This document shows, piece by piece, positions 8,844 to 17,402 of a DNA stretch of 64,000 bases. Position 1 is the stretch's first letter. Every line of letters starts with the position of its first letter. Location of the stretch: NCBI RefSeq assembly GCF_016428905.1, contig NZ_JAELTQ010000007.1, positions 20,397 to 84,396 on the forward strand, written 5' to 3'. Source of the DNA: Dyella sp. ASV24. GTDB lineage: Bacteria > Pseudomonadota > Gammaproteobacteria > Xanthomonadales > Rhodanobacteraceae. A model generated the notes under the pieces. It made no database searches, was not told where the DNA came from, and worked only from the letters and a program-made list of their open reading frames with translations. A program made the position numbers and the translations under genes.

Positions 8844-10187
8844 ATGCCGGCATACAACAGGCTTGCCCGCGCCACCATGCTCGCGCTGGTCGTGGTGCCC
8901 GGCTGTTCGTGGGCTGGGGACTTCGCCTATTCGCTGTTCACCAGTGTGGAGCACAGCGACAACATCGCACTGTCCACCAATAACCCGGTGAGCAGCAACG
9001 TCTTCACCCCGGGCATCAACTTCGCGTATCGACAGATAGGTTCGACCATCCAGGCGAATGTCGTCGGCACGGCGGAGTATCTCGACTACAGCAGCAGCCA
9101 GTTCGACAGCCAGACGCTGGGTACGCTCAGCGCGCAGGTGAATTGGTCAGCGATTCCGCAGCGGTTGGATTTCACCGTGGAGGACGACGCCGGCGTGCAG
9201 CCGGTGGATACGTTGGCCAGCAATGCGCCGAACAACCGGCAGCAGACCAACGTGCTGTCACTGGGCCCGGTGCTGCATTTCGATTTCAACGCGGCCACCC
9301 GTGGTCAGGTGGAGTTGAAGTACGTCAACAGTTACGCCTCCAAGGTGGACGATTTCGATTCCTCGCGTGGGCTGGGTGCATTCCGAGTGATTCGCGACGT
9401 GAGCCCGACCACGCAGGTGTCGCTGAACCTGGAGTCGCAGCGCGTCGACCTGAAGACCGCGACCGCTGGCCCCAACTACACGCGTGATGAAATCTACGGG
9501 CACTACGTGCACACGCTGAAATATTTCGACGTGGATGCCTTGGTGGGTTGGAACTATGTCAACTTCAACAGCGCGCCCAGCGCATCCAAGCCGATGACCC
9601 GCTTCACGGTGGGCTGGCGACCGAGCACGCAGAACAGCTTCACCGTGACCGGCATCTACGAGTTCTCGGACGCCGCGCAGGACATGTTGCTGCAGCCCGG
9701 CCAGACGATCGTGGACAACATGACCAACGTGTCCAGCAACCCGCTGGACCTGATCAACGATCCCAATCGTGGCCTGAATACCGGCACCGTGGTCATCGAC
9801 TCGACGGTGTACCTGGATAAGAGTTTGCAAGGCACCTACAGCTACCGTGGCGACCGTTTGTCCATCACCGTGGCCCCGGTGTACCGCAAACTCGACTACC
9901 TCAATAACCCGACCTTCAATCAGAAAGAAAAGAGCGTCGATATTGCCCTTGACTACAAGTTGCGGCCCAACCTGACGCTGACGGGGTTTGGCGACTACCA
10001 GCACATCGACTACACGGCGCTTACGCGCACCGACAAGACCACCCGCTTCGGCGTGGCGCTCAGCGACCAGTTTACGCAGCACTGGAGTTGGCGCGTGAGC
10101 TACACCCGGCAGTTGCGCGCCAGTACCGCCGCCCTGCAGAGCTACCACGAGAACGAAATCATGGTGGGCGTGGTGTATCACCGATGA
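8844..10187 (+). CDS. Outer-membrane beta-barrel protein of the EPS locus
   Basis: 447 residues from the ATG at 8844, placed 6 bp after AGAGGA; an ATG at 8838 is too close to that site. Signal peptide MPAYNRLARATMLALVVVPG, cleavage near SWAG. The mature protein consists of alternating aromatic/polar strands (for example FAYSLFTSVEHSDNIALS, QATRGQVELKYVNSYASKVD-like repeats) with no cysteine-rich or enzymatic motif, and resembles the TIGR03016-type barrels encoded in exosortase/EPS clusters. It may form or assist the outer-membrane export pore. It overlaps the next gene by 4 bp. Confidence 0.78.
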   Translation: MPAYNRLARATMLALVVVPGCSWAGDFAYSLFTSVEHSDNIALSTNNPVSSNVFTPGINFAYRQIGSTIQANVVGTAEYLDYSSSQFDSQTLGTLSAQVNWSAIPQRLDFTVEDDAGVQPVDTLASNAPNNRQQTNVLSLGPVLHFDFNAATRGQVELKYVNSYASKVDDFDSSRGLGAFRVIRDVSPTTQVSLNLESQRVDLKTATAGPNYTRDEIYGHYVHTLKYFDVDALVGWNYVNFNSAPSASKPMTRFTVGWRPSTQNSFTVTGIYEFSDAAQDMLLQPGQTIVDNMTNVSSNPLDLINDPNRGLNTGTVVIDSTVYLDKSLQGTYSYRGDRLSITVAPVYRKLDYLNNPTFNQKEKSVDIALDYKLRPNLTLTGFGDYQHIDYTALTRTDKTTRFGVALSDQFTQHWSWRVSYTRQLRASTAALQSYHENEIMVGVVYHR

Positions 10188-10960
10188 AAGCGCGCATCGA
10201 AGCCGAAACGCCGTTCTACTTCGGGCCTGGGCGCGAGCTGTTTGGCTTCTACCATCCGGCTGCGCCGGTTACCGGCACTGCGGTGCTGCTGTGTCCGCCG
10301 TTTGGGGTGGAACAGATCCGCTGCCACCGCCTGTATCGCCAGCTTGCGCATGGACTGGCGGAGAGCGGCTTGCCCGTGCTCCGTTTCGATTACTTCGGCA
10401 CCGGCGATTCGGCGGGCGACAGCCGCGAATTCGAATGGACGCGCTGTCTGGCGGATGTCGTCACCGCTGCTGCCGAGTTGCGCACGCGCCACGGTGGCGG
10501 TCGGGTACTGGCTTTCGGTGCGCGACTGGGCGCCAACGCGGCGCTGGCCGCCGCCCAGGCGGCCCGGTTGGACGGTGTGGTGACGTGGGACGCGATTACC
10601 GACGGCGAAGCGCTTGTACACCAGTACGACCGCATGCAGGAGGCGCTCAAGGTTGACCTGAACCGCTTCGAGTATGCGCGGCCGGAGCTGGATGTCAGCC
10701 GTCAGTGGCCTGGTTTTGAACGGGGCGACGGATTGCGCGATGAACTGCTTGCGTTGCGTTTGCTCGACCCGGGTATGGCGTCGGTGTGGCTTTCGTCGGC
10801 TGTGATTGATGAGGCCTCGCAGCCGCACGAGCAGCATGCAAGGAAGCGGGTCAGCGTTGACGTAGCACCGCGTTGGGACGAGGTCGATTGCCTGGAGCTG
10901 GCGATCCTCTCGCATCCCTTGCTCGATGCAGTGAAGCGGCATCTGAAGGAGATGGCGTGA
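10184..10960 (+). CDS. Alpha/beta-hydrolase-like protein lacking the Ser nucleophile
   Basis: 258 residues; the ATG at 10184 overlaps the preceding TGA. The alpha/beta-hydrolase core is recognisable: AVLLCPPFGVEQIRCHR (oxyanion region), LPVLRFDYFGTGDSAG, and a nucleophile-elbow position reading FGARLGANAAL. The elbow should be GxSxG but is GARLG, with no serine. A C-terminal His is present (LSHPLLDAVKRHL). It most resembles hydrolase 2 of exosortase A-type loci (TIGR03101-like, from memory). Together with the next gene it forms a tandem hydrolase pair inside the EPS operon, perhaps acting on polymer acyl groups or having lost activity. Confidence 0.75.
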   Translation: MKARIEAETPFYFGPGRELFGFYHPAAPVTGTAVLLCPPFGVEQIRCHRLYRQLAHGLAESGLPVLRFDYFGTGDSAGDSREFEWTRCLADVVTAAAELRTRHGGGRVLAFGARLGANAALAAAQAARLDGVVTWDAITDGEALVHQYDRMQEALKVDLNRFEYARPELDVSRQWPGFERGDGLRDELLALRLLDPGMASVWLSSAVIDEASQPHEQHARKRVSVDVAPRWDEVDCLELAILSHPLLDAVKRHLKEMA

Positions 10961-11781
10961 TGCACGAGCAGGCCTTCCGTTTCGGTGTGGCTCGCCATCT
11001 GGTCGGCGTGGTGGGGCTGCCCGCTGTCATCGACCATGGCGTAGGCGTGATCTTCCTCAATGCGGGGATGGTCTACCGCGTGGGTCCGTTCCGGCTGCAT
11101 GTCGACCTGTCGCGGCGACTCAATGCGCTGGGTTATCCGACGTTGCGCTTCGACCTGTCCACCATTGGTGACAGCGGTGCCAGCGGGCAGCGGTTGTCGC
11201 GCCCCGAGCAGGTGGTGGCCGATGTGCGCGACGCCATGGAGGTGCTCAAGCAGCAATCGGGCTGCACGCGCTTCGTGTTGTTTGGTCTTTGTTCGGGTGC
11301 GCAGAACGCGCATTCGGCGGCGCATGCCGATCCCCGCGTAGCGGGTGCCTTCTTCCTGGATGGTTACGGGCACCGCACGTTCGGGCAGCGCGTGCGCCAC
11401 TACCTGCCGCGCCTGCTGAGCCTGTCGTCGTGGCGTAATCGGTTACTGCGACGTCACGTGCAGGCATCACCGCGACCCGCCGAGCCGGCGTTTGTGGTGG
11501 AGCCATTGCCGCCCAGCGTGGTGCGCGCACAGCTCACCGACATGCTTCAGCGCGGGCTCAAGCTCGACTTCGTCTACAGCGGTGGTGTGGCTCGGTATTT
11601 CAACCATATCCGCCAGTTCCGCGAGTGCTTTGGTCGGCTGGCGGACCATCCGGGTGTTGACGTCAGCTTCTTCAAGGAAACGGACCACACCTACGTTCTC
11701 AGCGGCGACCGCCAGCGACTGATCGACCACGTCGTGCAATGGATGGGGCGCCACTTTCCCGTCACGCGAACAGGTATGTGA
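10960..11781 (+). CDS. Alpha/beta hydrolase with predicted Cys nucleophile
   Basis: 273 residues; the ATG at 10960 overlaps the TGA of the previous gene. Core motifs: GVIFLNAGMVYRVGPFRLH, PTLRFDLSTIGDSG, the nucleophile elbow VLFGLCSGAQNAH, and FKETDHTYVLSGDRQRLID supplying the catalytic His. The elbow GLCSG puts Cys where the catalytic Ser normally is, as I remember for hydrolase 1 of exosortase A systems (TIGR03100). The substrate is unknown; a role in trimming or acyl-modifying the exopolysaccharide or its lipid carrier is inference from position. Confidence 0.78.
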   Translation: MHEQAFRFGVARHLVGVVGLPAVIDHGVGVIFLNAGMVYRVGPFRLHVDLSRRLNALGYPTLRFDLSTIGDSGASGQRLSRPEQVVADVRDAMEVLKQQSGCTRFVLFGLCSGAQNAHSAAHADPRVAGAFFLDGYGHRTFGQRVRHYLPRLLSLSSWRNRLLRRHVQASPRPAEPAFVVEPLPPSVVRAQLTDMLQRGLKLDFVYSGGVARYFNHIRQFRECFGRLADHPGVDVSFFKETDHTYVLSGDRQRLIDHVVQWMGRHFPVTRTGM

Positions 11782-11783
11782 GC

Positions 11784-12788
11784 ATGCACAAGACACTTGT
11801 CACCGGGGGAGCCGGCTACATCGGTAGCCACGTCGTCCAGCAATTGGCGGCGCGTGGCGAGCATGTGGTGGTCATCGACAACCTGAGCTCGGGATTCCGG
11901 GAGGCCGTTGGCGCGGCCGAACTGGTCGTAGGCAACGTTGGCGATACAGAACTGGTCGAGTCGGTGCTCAAGGCGCATCGTATCGATGCGGTACTGCATT
12001 TCGCCGCACACACCGTGGTGCCCGAGTCGGTGAGCGATCCGCTCAAGTACTACGGCAACAACACCTGCAATACGCGCAATCTGCTGGCGGCCTGTGCGGC
12101 ATCGGGCGTGGACAAGTTCATTTTCTCCTCGACGGCGGCCGTCTATGGGCTGACCGATGAGGGCGTGGCGGACGAAGACACACCGACGCATCCGGCCAAT
12201 CCTTACGGCATGTCCAAGCTCATGTCGGAGATGATGTTGTGCGACTACTGCGCCACCGGCCAGATGCGCCATGTGATCCTGCGCTACTTCAATGTCGCTG
12301 GTTGTGACCCGAAGGGACGCATCGGCCATTCCGCACCTTCCGCCACGCTACTGATCAAGGCGGCTTGTGAGCACGCCGTAGGCAAGCGCGAGTTCATGGC
12401 CATCTACGGCACCGACTACAACACGCCGGACGGCACCGGCATACGTGACTACATCCACGTGGAAGACCTGGCTTCAGCGCATTTGCGCGCGCTGGATCAT
12501 CTGCGTACTGGCGGTGCGTCGCTCAAGCTCAACTGCGGCTACGGCCACGGCTATAGCGTGCGCGAGGTGCTCGATGCGGTGGCGCGGGTCGGCGGGCATC
12601 CGCTGAATATTGTCGAGCTGCCGCGGCGCGACGGTGACCTCGCTATGCTCATCGCCCGCAGCGACCGGCTGAAGCAGGTGCTGGATTGGCATCCGCAGTA
12701 CGACGATCTGGATTTCATCGTGCGTACGGCGCTGACGTGGGAGCGGAAGATGGTCGCCAAACACGCCCCGCTCTCGTCGGTGGCGTGA
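11784..12788 (+). CDS. galE: UDP-glucose 4-epimerase
   Basis: 334 residues starting at the ATG at 11784, two bases after the previous stop. Extended SDR enzyme interconverting UDP-glucose and UDP-galactose (possibly their N-acetyl forms) in the cytoplasm. The NAD-binding GGAGYIGSHV is at the N-terminus, the catalytic Ser/Thr region is FSSTAAVYG, and the active-site Tyr-x3-Lys is in NPYGMSKLM. The GalE-typical DYNTPDGTGIRDYIHVEDLA is present. The length is the family norm. In this operon it would supply a galactose-type precursor. Overlaps the next start by 1 bp. Confidence 0.93.
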   Translation: MHKTLVTGGAGYIGSHVVQQLAARGEHVVVIDNLSSGFREAVGAAELVVGNVGDTELVESVLKAHRIDAVLHFAAHTVVPESVSDPLKYYGNNTCNTRNLLAACAASGVDKFIFSSTAAVYGLTDEGVADEDTPTHPANPYGMSKLMSEMMLCDYCATGQMRHVILRYFNVAGCDPKGRIGHSAPSATLLIKAACEHAVGKREFMAIYGTDYNTPDGTGIRDYIHVEDLASAHLRALDHLRTGGASLKLNCGYGHGYSVREVLDAVARVGGHPLNIVELPRRDGDLAMLIARSDRLKQVLDWHPQYDDLDFIVRTALTWERKMVAKHAPLSSVA

Positions 12789-14542
12789 TGGCGCCAATCG
12801 CGCCCGTGGCCGGGTGGAGTCCTCGCAGAGCGAGGACGCTTTGGGTGGCGTGGGCGTTCGGTCTTGCCCTTGCATGCTCGCCGCTCACCGCGTGGTCCGC
12901 ATCGCATGCGCATCACGCATCCCCGGCTTCGCCCACCAAGAGCCAGGATCCTCCGGCGCCGCAGGTACCCCAGGACAGCACCGCCGCCCAGCGCATCGTG
13001 GTCCACCAGAACGTTGGCGACGCCAGGGATGTACGCGTTTCTGTCGGCATTCCGTTTCCGCCGTCCACGCTACGCGACGCTCAGCAGGTTCGCATTCTCG
13101 ACACATCAGGCAACGAGATTCCCGCGCATGTCACGGCCACGTTGCTGTGGTATGCCCGTGATCGCAGCATCCGCGCCGTACGCGCCCAGTTTCAGGCGCA
13201 ATTGGTGAAAGGCGAGGGCACCTACTACTTTGCGGTGGACAAGCCGCGAACCAAGGACATACCCGGTTGGCCTTACGTGCAGGAGCTGGTGCCGGACGCG
13301 AACGGCATTCGCGTGGCCGCCGCCTTGGCGACGCTGGAGCCGGCCTGGCTTTGCGCCTCGCTGATCGCGGGTCCACAGGTGCCTGCGCCAAAAGGTGAGG
13401 CCTACGCCAACTATGTGTCCACGCAGTTCGAGTGGGCGCGCAAGTTGCCTTCTGACGATCACACCGCGTGGCTATTCGATCGGCCGAGCACCTTGTTCAA
13501 GGCCTATATCCGCACGGGACGGCTCGACTACCTGCAAGCCGCGGATGAGAGCTATCACTTCTACATGAAGTACATCAAACGCGACGGCATGCCGTTCAGT
13601 CCGTTCTGTGGCGGTGGCTGGACTTATGGCAAGGAGCCGTGCGACGTGAAGTACGTGTACGTCGAGCCCATCCTGCTGGCGCTGGCACTGACGGGTGACG
13701 ACAGCGAACACGATGCGGAACTGGTCGACAAGATGGTCATCCTGTGGCGGCACAACGGCTGGAGCGGCGAAGCCGGGCCGTATACCGGGCCCGGGGAGCG
13801 CTTTACCGAGCGTCTCGCGGGCCTGGGTCTGCTGGCCACCATCAATGCCTATGAACTGACCGGCACGACGCATTACCTGGAGCTGGCGCGCGAACGCGTG
13901 AATTGGCTCTACGACCATCAGCGCAACAATCCAGACAAGCTGGGCGACGACGGTTCATGGCGCAACAGCTGGAACCTGCACGAGGATGACTCGTGGAATC
14001 CCGATAAGGACGTGCGCGGCACCTCGCCGTGGATGAGCGAGAACATCATCGACGGTCTCTGGCACACCTGGCTTGTGACGGGCGACAAGCGCATTCCGGA
14101 AATGATCACTGCGTTTGGCCGCTACATGGAGCGCTACGGCTGGATCGACGTGAGCACCATCGTGCAGGGGCACGACTGGCGCAACCCGTGTTCCGGTTCC
14201 AACGGGCAGATCGCCTGGTATTGGGCGTCCTCGCAGGCCAGTCACAAAAAGCTCGCCGACATCGAGGATTCCGATGGCTGGTACAGCGATGCGCACAACG
14301 TGGAACTGGTGATGCCGATGGCGGCCGCCTATTACTTCGAGCGCGACCCGGTGCAAAGCGCGGCCTACAAGAAGCGTATCGAGGCGGTATCCACGTCCTA
14401 CAACACCGAATGCGCGCAGATTGGCGAGACGCTGCGTCGCTTCAATTGGAACAACCGTGGCGCCGGTGTAGCGATGTGGTTCCTGCAGCAGCCGCCCGGT
14501 AGCGGTGCAACGACACCCGTGGTGACACATACGGCGCCTTAG
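12788..14542 (+). CDS. Secreted protein with predicted sugar-active (alpha/alpha-toroid) domain
   Basis: 584 residues; the ATG overlaps the galE stop. A signal peptide (WVAWAFGLALACSPLTAWS, cleavage near SASHA) directs it to the periplasm. After a low-complexity Pro/Ala stretch, residues ~70-170 look like a beta-rich RIFT-type domain (VRVSVGIPFPPSTLRDA, VRILDTSGNEIPAHV). The rest is helical repeats with paired aromatic and acidic residues (FYMKYIKRDGMPFSPFCGGG, WMSENIIDGLWHTWLVTG), as in six-hairpin glycosidases and PcRGLX/YetA-type lyases. I cannot assign catalytic residues. Its position suggests a lyase or hydrolase acting on the locus polysaccharide in the periplasm. Confidence 0.65.
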   Translation: MAPIAPVAGWSPRRARTLWVAWAFGLALACSPLTAWSASHAHHASPASPTKSQDPPAPQVPQDSTAAQRIVVHQNVGDARDVRVSVGIPFPPSTLRDAQQVRILDTSGNEIPAHVTATLLWYARDRSIRAVRAQFQAQLVKGEGTYYFAVDKPRTKDIPGWPYVQELVPDANGIRVAAALATLEPAWLCASLIAGPQVPAPKGEAYANYVSTQFEWARKLPSDDHTAWLFDRPSTLFKAYIRTGRLDYLQAADESYHFYMKYIKRDGMPFSPFCGGGWTYGKEPCDVKYVYVEPILLALALTGDDSEHDAELVDKMVILWRHNGWSGEAGPYTGPGERFTERLAGLGLLATINAYELTGTTHYLELARERVNWLYDHQRNNPDKLGDDGSWRNSWNLHEDDSWNPDKDVRGTSPWMSENIIDGLWHTWLVTGDKRIPEMITAFGRYMERYGWIDVSTIVQGHDWRNPCSGSNGQIAWYWASSQASHKKLADIEDSDGWYSDAHNVELVMPMAAAYYFERDPVQSAAYKKRIEAVSTSYNTECAQIGETLRRFNWNNRGAGVAMWFLQQPPGSGATTPVVTHTAP

Positions 14543-14582
14543 GGCGTCTTCAGGGAACAGGCATGAACAGGGGCAGGTGCAG

Positions 14583-16130
14583 ATGAATCGTCGGATGGCA
14601 GCACTCCGCAGCGTGGCGCTGGTGTCAGCGTCCACGTATGTGGAGTACGCGCTGGGTTTGTTCATCAGCGTGTGGATTGCCCGTGCGCTGGGGCCGGCGG
14701 ATTTCGGCCGCTACGCCTTTACCGTGTGGCTATGCGGCTGGCTGATGACCTTCAGTAATCACGCACTGACTACCTCGTCCACCAAGTTCATTGCCGAAGC
14801 GTACGGCGCGGACATCCCTGATATCGCCTCGCATATTTCCTACCGACTGGCTCGCAATCAGGCGTGGAGCTGTGCCGCGGTGATCGGCCTGTTCTTTGTA
14901 GGCGTGGCGATCATTCGTCCGAAAGAGTGGGCGGGCTTTATCCTGCCCATCACCGCGCTGGTGGCCATCGGTGTCGTGGCCAAGGCCAATTACAGCCTGT
15001 GGGTGGCCATTTCGAAAGGGCAGGAGCGCTTCGAGCCGGTGTCGATCGCCACGGTGATATCCGGCGTGATCATGCTGACGCTCGTCGTACTGGCCACGGT
15101 CTTCCATGCAGGCTTATTGGCTTTCGTGGGCATATTTACGATCTCGTGCCTCACGTTGAATCTGATCAATCGCATCGCCTATCGGCGGTATTGCTTGCCA
15201 TTTGGTCCGGGCGATGTACCTGCGGATCTGTCGAAACGGCTGACCCGGCACTTACGGCTTACTGCAGTGCTGATCCTGTTACTCGCACTCAAGAGCAATA
15301 CGGTCGAAGTATTCCTGCTCACCACCTACGCCAATTCCACGGCTGTGGGCTTCTTCGCCATTGCCGGCACGTTGACCCGCGGCGCGGTGGAGTTGTTCTC
15401 CGTGGGCCTGACAACGACCTTGCTGCCGTATATGGCGCGTGCGTTCGGCCAGAACGGTCAAGGCCAGGCGACGCGTGTGCTGGCCGAGGCGACACGATTT
15501 TACTGGGCTACCGGTTTGATGATCGCAGGGCTCGGCTTTGTGACCACGCCGGGGCTGGTGACGCTGATGTACGGCAACAAATACGTGGACGCCATTCCTG
15601 CCATCGAAGTGACCCTGGTGCTTGCCGGCCTGCTGCTGATCACCAACAGCATCGCTGCGTTCCAGGTGGTGACGGATCGTCAATGGGATCGCCTGCGCAT
15701 CTCGGGTTCCGCGTTGGTCATCAACGTAGTGCTTGGCTTCAGCCTGATTCCGCATTTTGGCCTGCTTGGCGCAGTGCTTTGCTACGCAGGCACGCGGCTG
15801 GCGGAACTGGTGATCTGCACGTTCTACATCCGTCGCGTGGCTAGTGCAGGTTTGCCGGTGGCGGTGATGGCTAGGTTGTTTGCGGTGGGGTTGCTGGCCA
15901 CTGGTGGGGGGTGGCTGGTGGCGAATGTCACGCCGGGACATTTTGCGTTTCTGGCGGGGGCGATGGTGTTTTCGGCGGTGTTTTTGCCGGCCAGTTTTGT
16001 GGTGCGGTATTGGAGTGATGCGGATTATCGGTTGATGGGGATGATTACGGATAAGTTGGGGCCGGTGGGTAGGGTGGCGAAGCGGGTGATTGGGGTGTTG
16101 CAGGGGCCGGTGGAGAGGGTGGCGCCTTAG
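14583..16130 (+). CDS. Wzx-type oligosaccharide flippase
   Basis: 515-residue multi-pass membrane protein of the polysaccharide transporter (PST/MOP) family, with around 12-14 hydrophobic segments. The N-terminus is typical for the family (YVEYALGLFISVWIARALGP then FGRYAFTVWLCGW). It flips lipid-linked oligosaccharide across the inner membrane. Start ATG at 14583 with GGGGCAGG upstream. The last 80 codons are compositionally odd: only 3 end in C, all five Phe are TTT and all three Asp are GAT, whereas roughly 28 of the first ~80 codons end in C. The change comes immediately before repeat element A. Confidence 0.9.
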   Translation: MNRRMAALRSVALVSASTYVEYALGLFISVWIARALGPADFGRYAFTVWLCGWLMTFSNHALTTSSTKFIAEAYGADIPDIASHISYRLARNQAWSCAAVIGLFFVGVAIIRPKEWAGFILPITALVAIGVVAKANYSLWVAISKGQERFEPVSIATVISGVIMLTLVVLATVFHAGLLAFVGIFTISCLTLNLINRIAYRRYCLPFGPGDVPADLSKRLTRHLRLTAVLILLLALKSNTVEVFLLTTYANSTAVGFFAIAGTLTRGAVELFSVGLTTTLLPYMARAFGQNGQGQATRVLAEATRFYWATGLMIAGLGFVTTPGLVTLMYGNKYVDAIPAIEVTLVLAGLLLITNSIAAFQVVTDRQWDRLRISGSALVINVVLGFSLIPHFGLLGAVLCYAGTRLAELVICTFYIRRVASAGLPVAVMARLFAVGLLATGGGWLVANVTPGHFAFLAGAMVFSAVFLPASFVVRYWSDADYRLMGMITDKLGPVGRVAKRVIGVLQGPVERVAP

Positions 16131-16155
16131 GCGCGGCGTGGGGGCGCTTTTTTGC

Positions 16156-17254
16156 TCCCTCTCCCTTTTGGGGAGAGGGTTGGGGTGAGGGGTGGGTGCT
16201 CGCCCCGTGGTTTCATCTTTAGCCGTCACCCCGGTGCACCCCGCAAAAGGGGGCAAGGGCCGGGGTCCAGTAGCGGTATCGCTTGATTGTCGCGTGGCGG
16301 CGATCGGGCCGCCTACGCGGCGGGCGTTTCGCCCTTCTGCCGAAGGCCGAGTCACTTTTCTTTGCTTGCCCAAAGAAAAGTAACCCAAAGAAAGGGCCCC
16401 CCGGAATCGGCGCCTTCCGGGCTACGCCCTCCAGGTGCGCGGTCGGGTTCCGGGCTTTTCGACGGGGCTCCTGCCCCGACGAAAAGTGGCTGGCATCCCT
16501 GCCAGCCACCCCTGCGGGGCCTTATCTCCACCCGCCCGCCGCCTCATACGGGGCCCGGAAGATCAAAAGCACAGAGCTGACGGCTCGTGCAGCTTTGCTG
16601 CACATCGCACCGCGGCGGGTCGCGATGGTTCTGCTCCAGGCGCACAAAGCCAAGACAGAAGGAAAGGCGATGCCGTTCGTTGGCGAGTTCTTCCCACCGG
16701 TCGGGAAGCGTAGCGTCTTCTTTGCCTTGCCCCAGTGGTGGGAAAGCGTAGCGCTCCCTTTACGTCGCCTCGGCGGTAGGAAAGCGTAGCGTCCTCTCTC
16801 CCTAGCCCCAGCGATCGGGAAGCGTAGCGAAGCCTGCTTTAAGTCCTCTCCGCACCGGCGCGTTGCGAAGCGTTCCGGCGTACCCGCTGTGTAGAGGCGA
16901 AGGTGGCCAAGTCACACGATTCCTCAGCCGTTCGGGATTATCCCAAGGTAATGCTGCGGGCGTTGGCCTTACGGCCATTTTCTTTGGGTTACTTTTCTTT
17001 TGGGCCAGCAAAAGAAAAGTGACTCGCGCGTCGGCAGACGATCGAAACGCTCGCTGCGTAAGCGGCCTGATCGCGGTAACGCACGAAGCGACAGCCAATC
17101 ACTGGCGAAACCAGATGACCAGCCATTCGGCTGTTGAGAAGCGCCTCCGGCCCTTGTCCCCTTTTGCGGGGTGCGCCGGGATGACGGCCAAAAATGAAAC
17201 GATAAGGCGAGCACCCACCCCTCACCCCAACCATCCCCCCGAAGGGGAGAGGGA
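16156..17254. repeat. Repeat element A: ~1.1-kb noncoding element with long inverted arms
   Basis: Left arm ~16156-16399 and right arm ~16977-17254 are imperfect inverted repeats of ~240-280 bp. The inner ends read AAGTAACCCAAAGAAA (left) and TTTCTTTGGGTTACTT (right), and both outer ends carry the TCCCTCTCCC type of sequence. The core (16400-16976) holds hairpins at 16455-16486, 16487-16508 and 16587-16603 and four copies of GGRAAGCGTAGCG starting at 16703, 16740, 16778 and 16817 (period about 38 bp). Open frames here are short, overlapping and without ribosome-binding sites, so I regard it as noncoding. Element B at 25191-26118 is a second copy. Confidence 0.85.
16455..16508. other. Paired hairpins in the core of element A
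   Basis: First hairpin: 14-bp arms 16455-16468 and 16473-16486 with one A-A mismatch and loop TCCT. Second hairpin: 9-bp arms 16487-16495 and 16500-16508 with loop TCCC. Both recur in element B with base changes that keep pairing. Confidence 0.7.
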
Positions 17255-17402
17255 ATAGAACGCGTCGCACGCTTGCGGCCCTTCGCATCCTATGAACGAG
17301 CACCAAAATGCAAGCTTCGGTGAAGCGGCAAAATGTGTACCCGAGCCGCAAGTCCGTCAACGCCAAAAAGTTACGTAGCCGCGCCCCAGCGAAGAGCAGC
17401 CA

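Noticed and set aside
16703..16829. Four regularly spaced GGRAAGCGTAGCG copies as a CRISPR array
   Set aside because: The repeats are only 13-14 bp, the intervening sequence is itself related and conserved between A and B, and there are no cas genes.
16192..17366. Many short open frames in element A (and equivalents in B), e.g. translations containing PKKSNPKKGP or FLLLAQKKSNPKK
   Set aside because: They overlap in all frames, lack ribosome-binding sites and arise from the inverted arms; the two copies conserve stems and motifs, not a protein.
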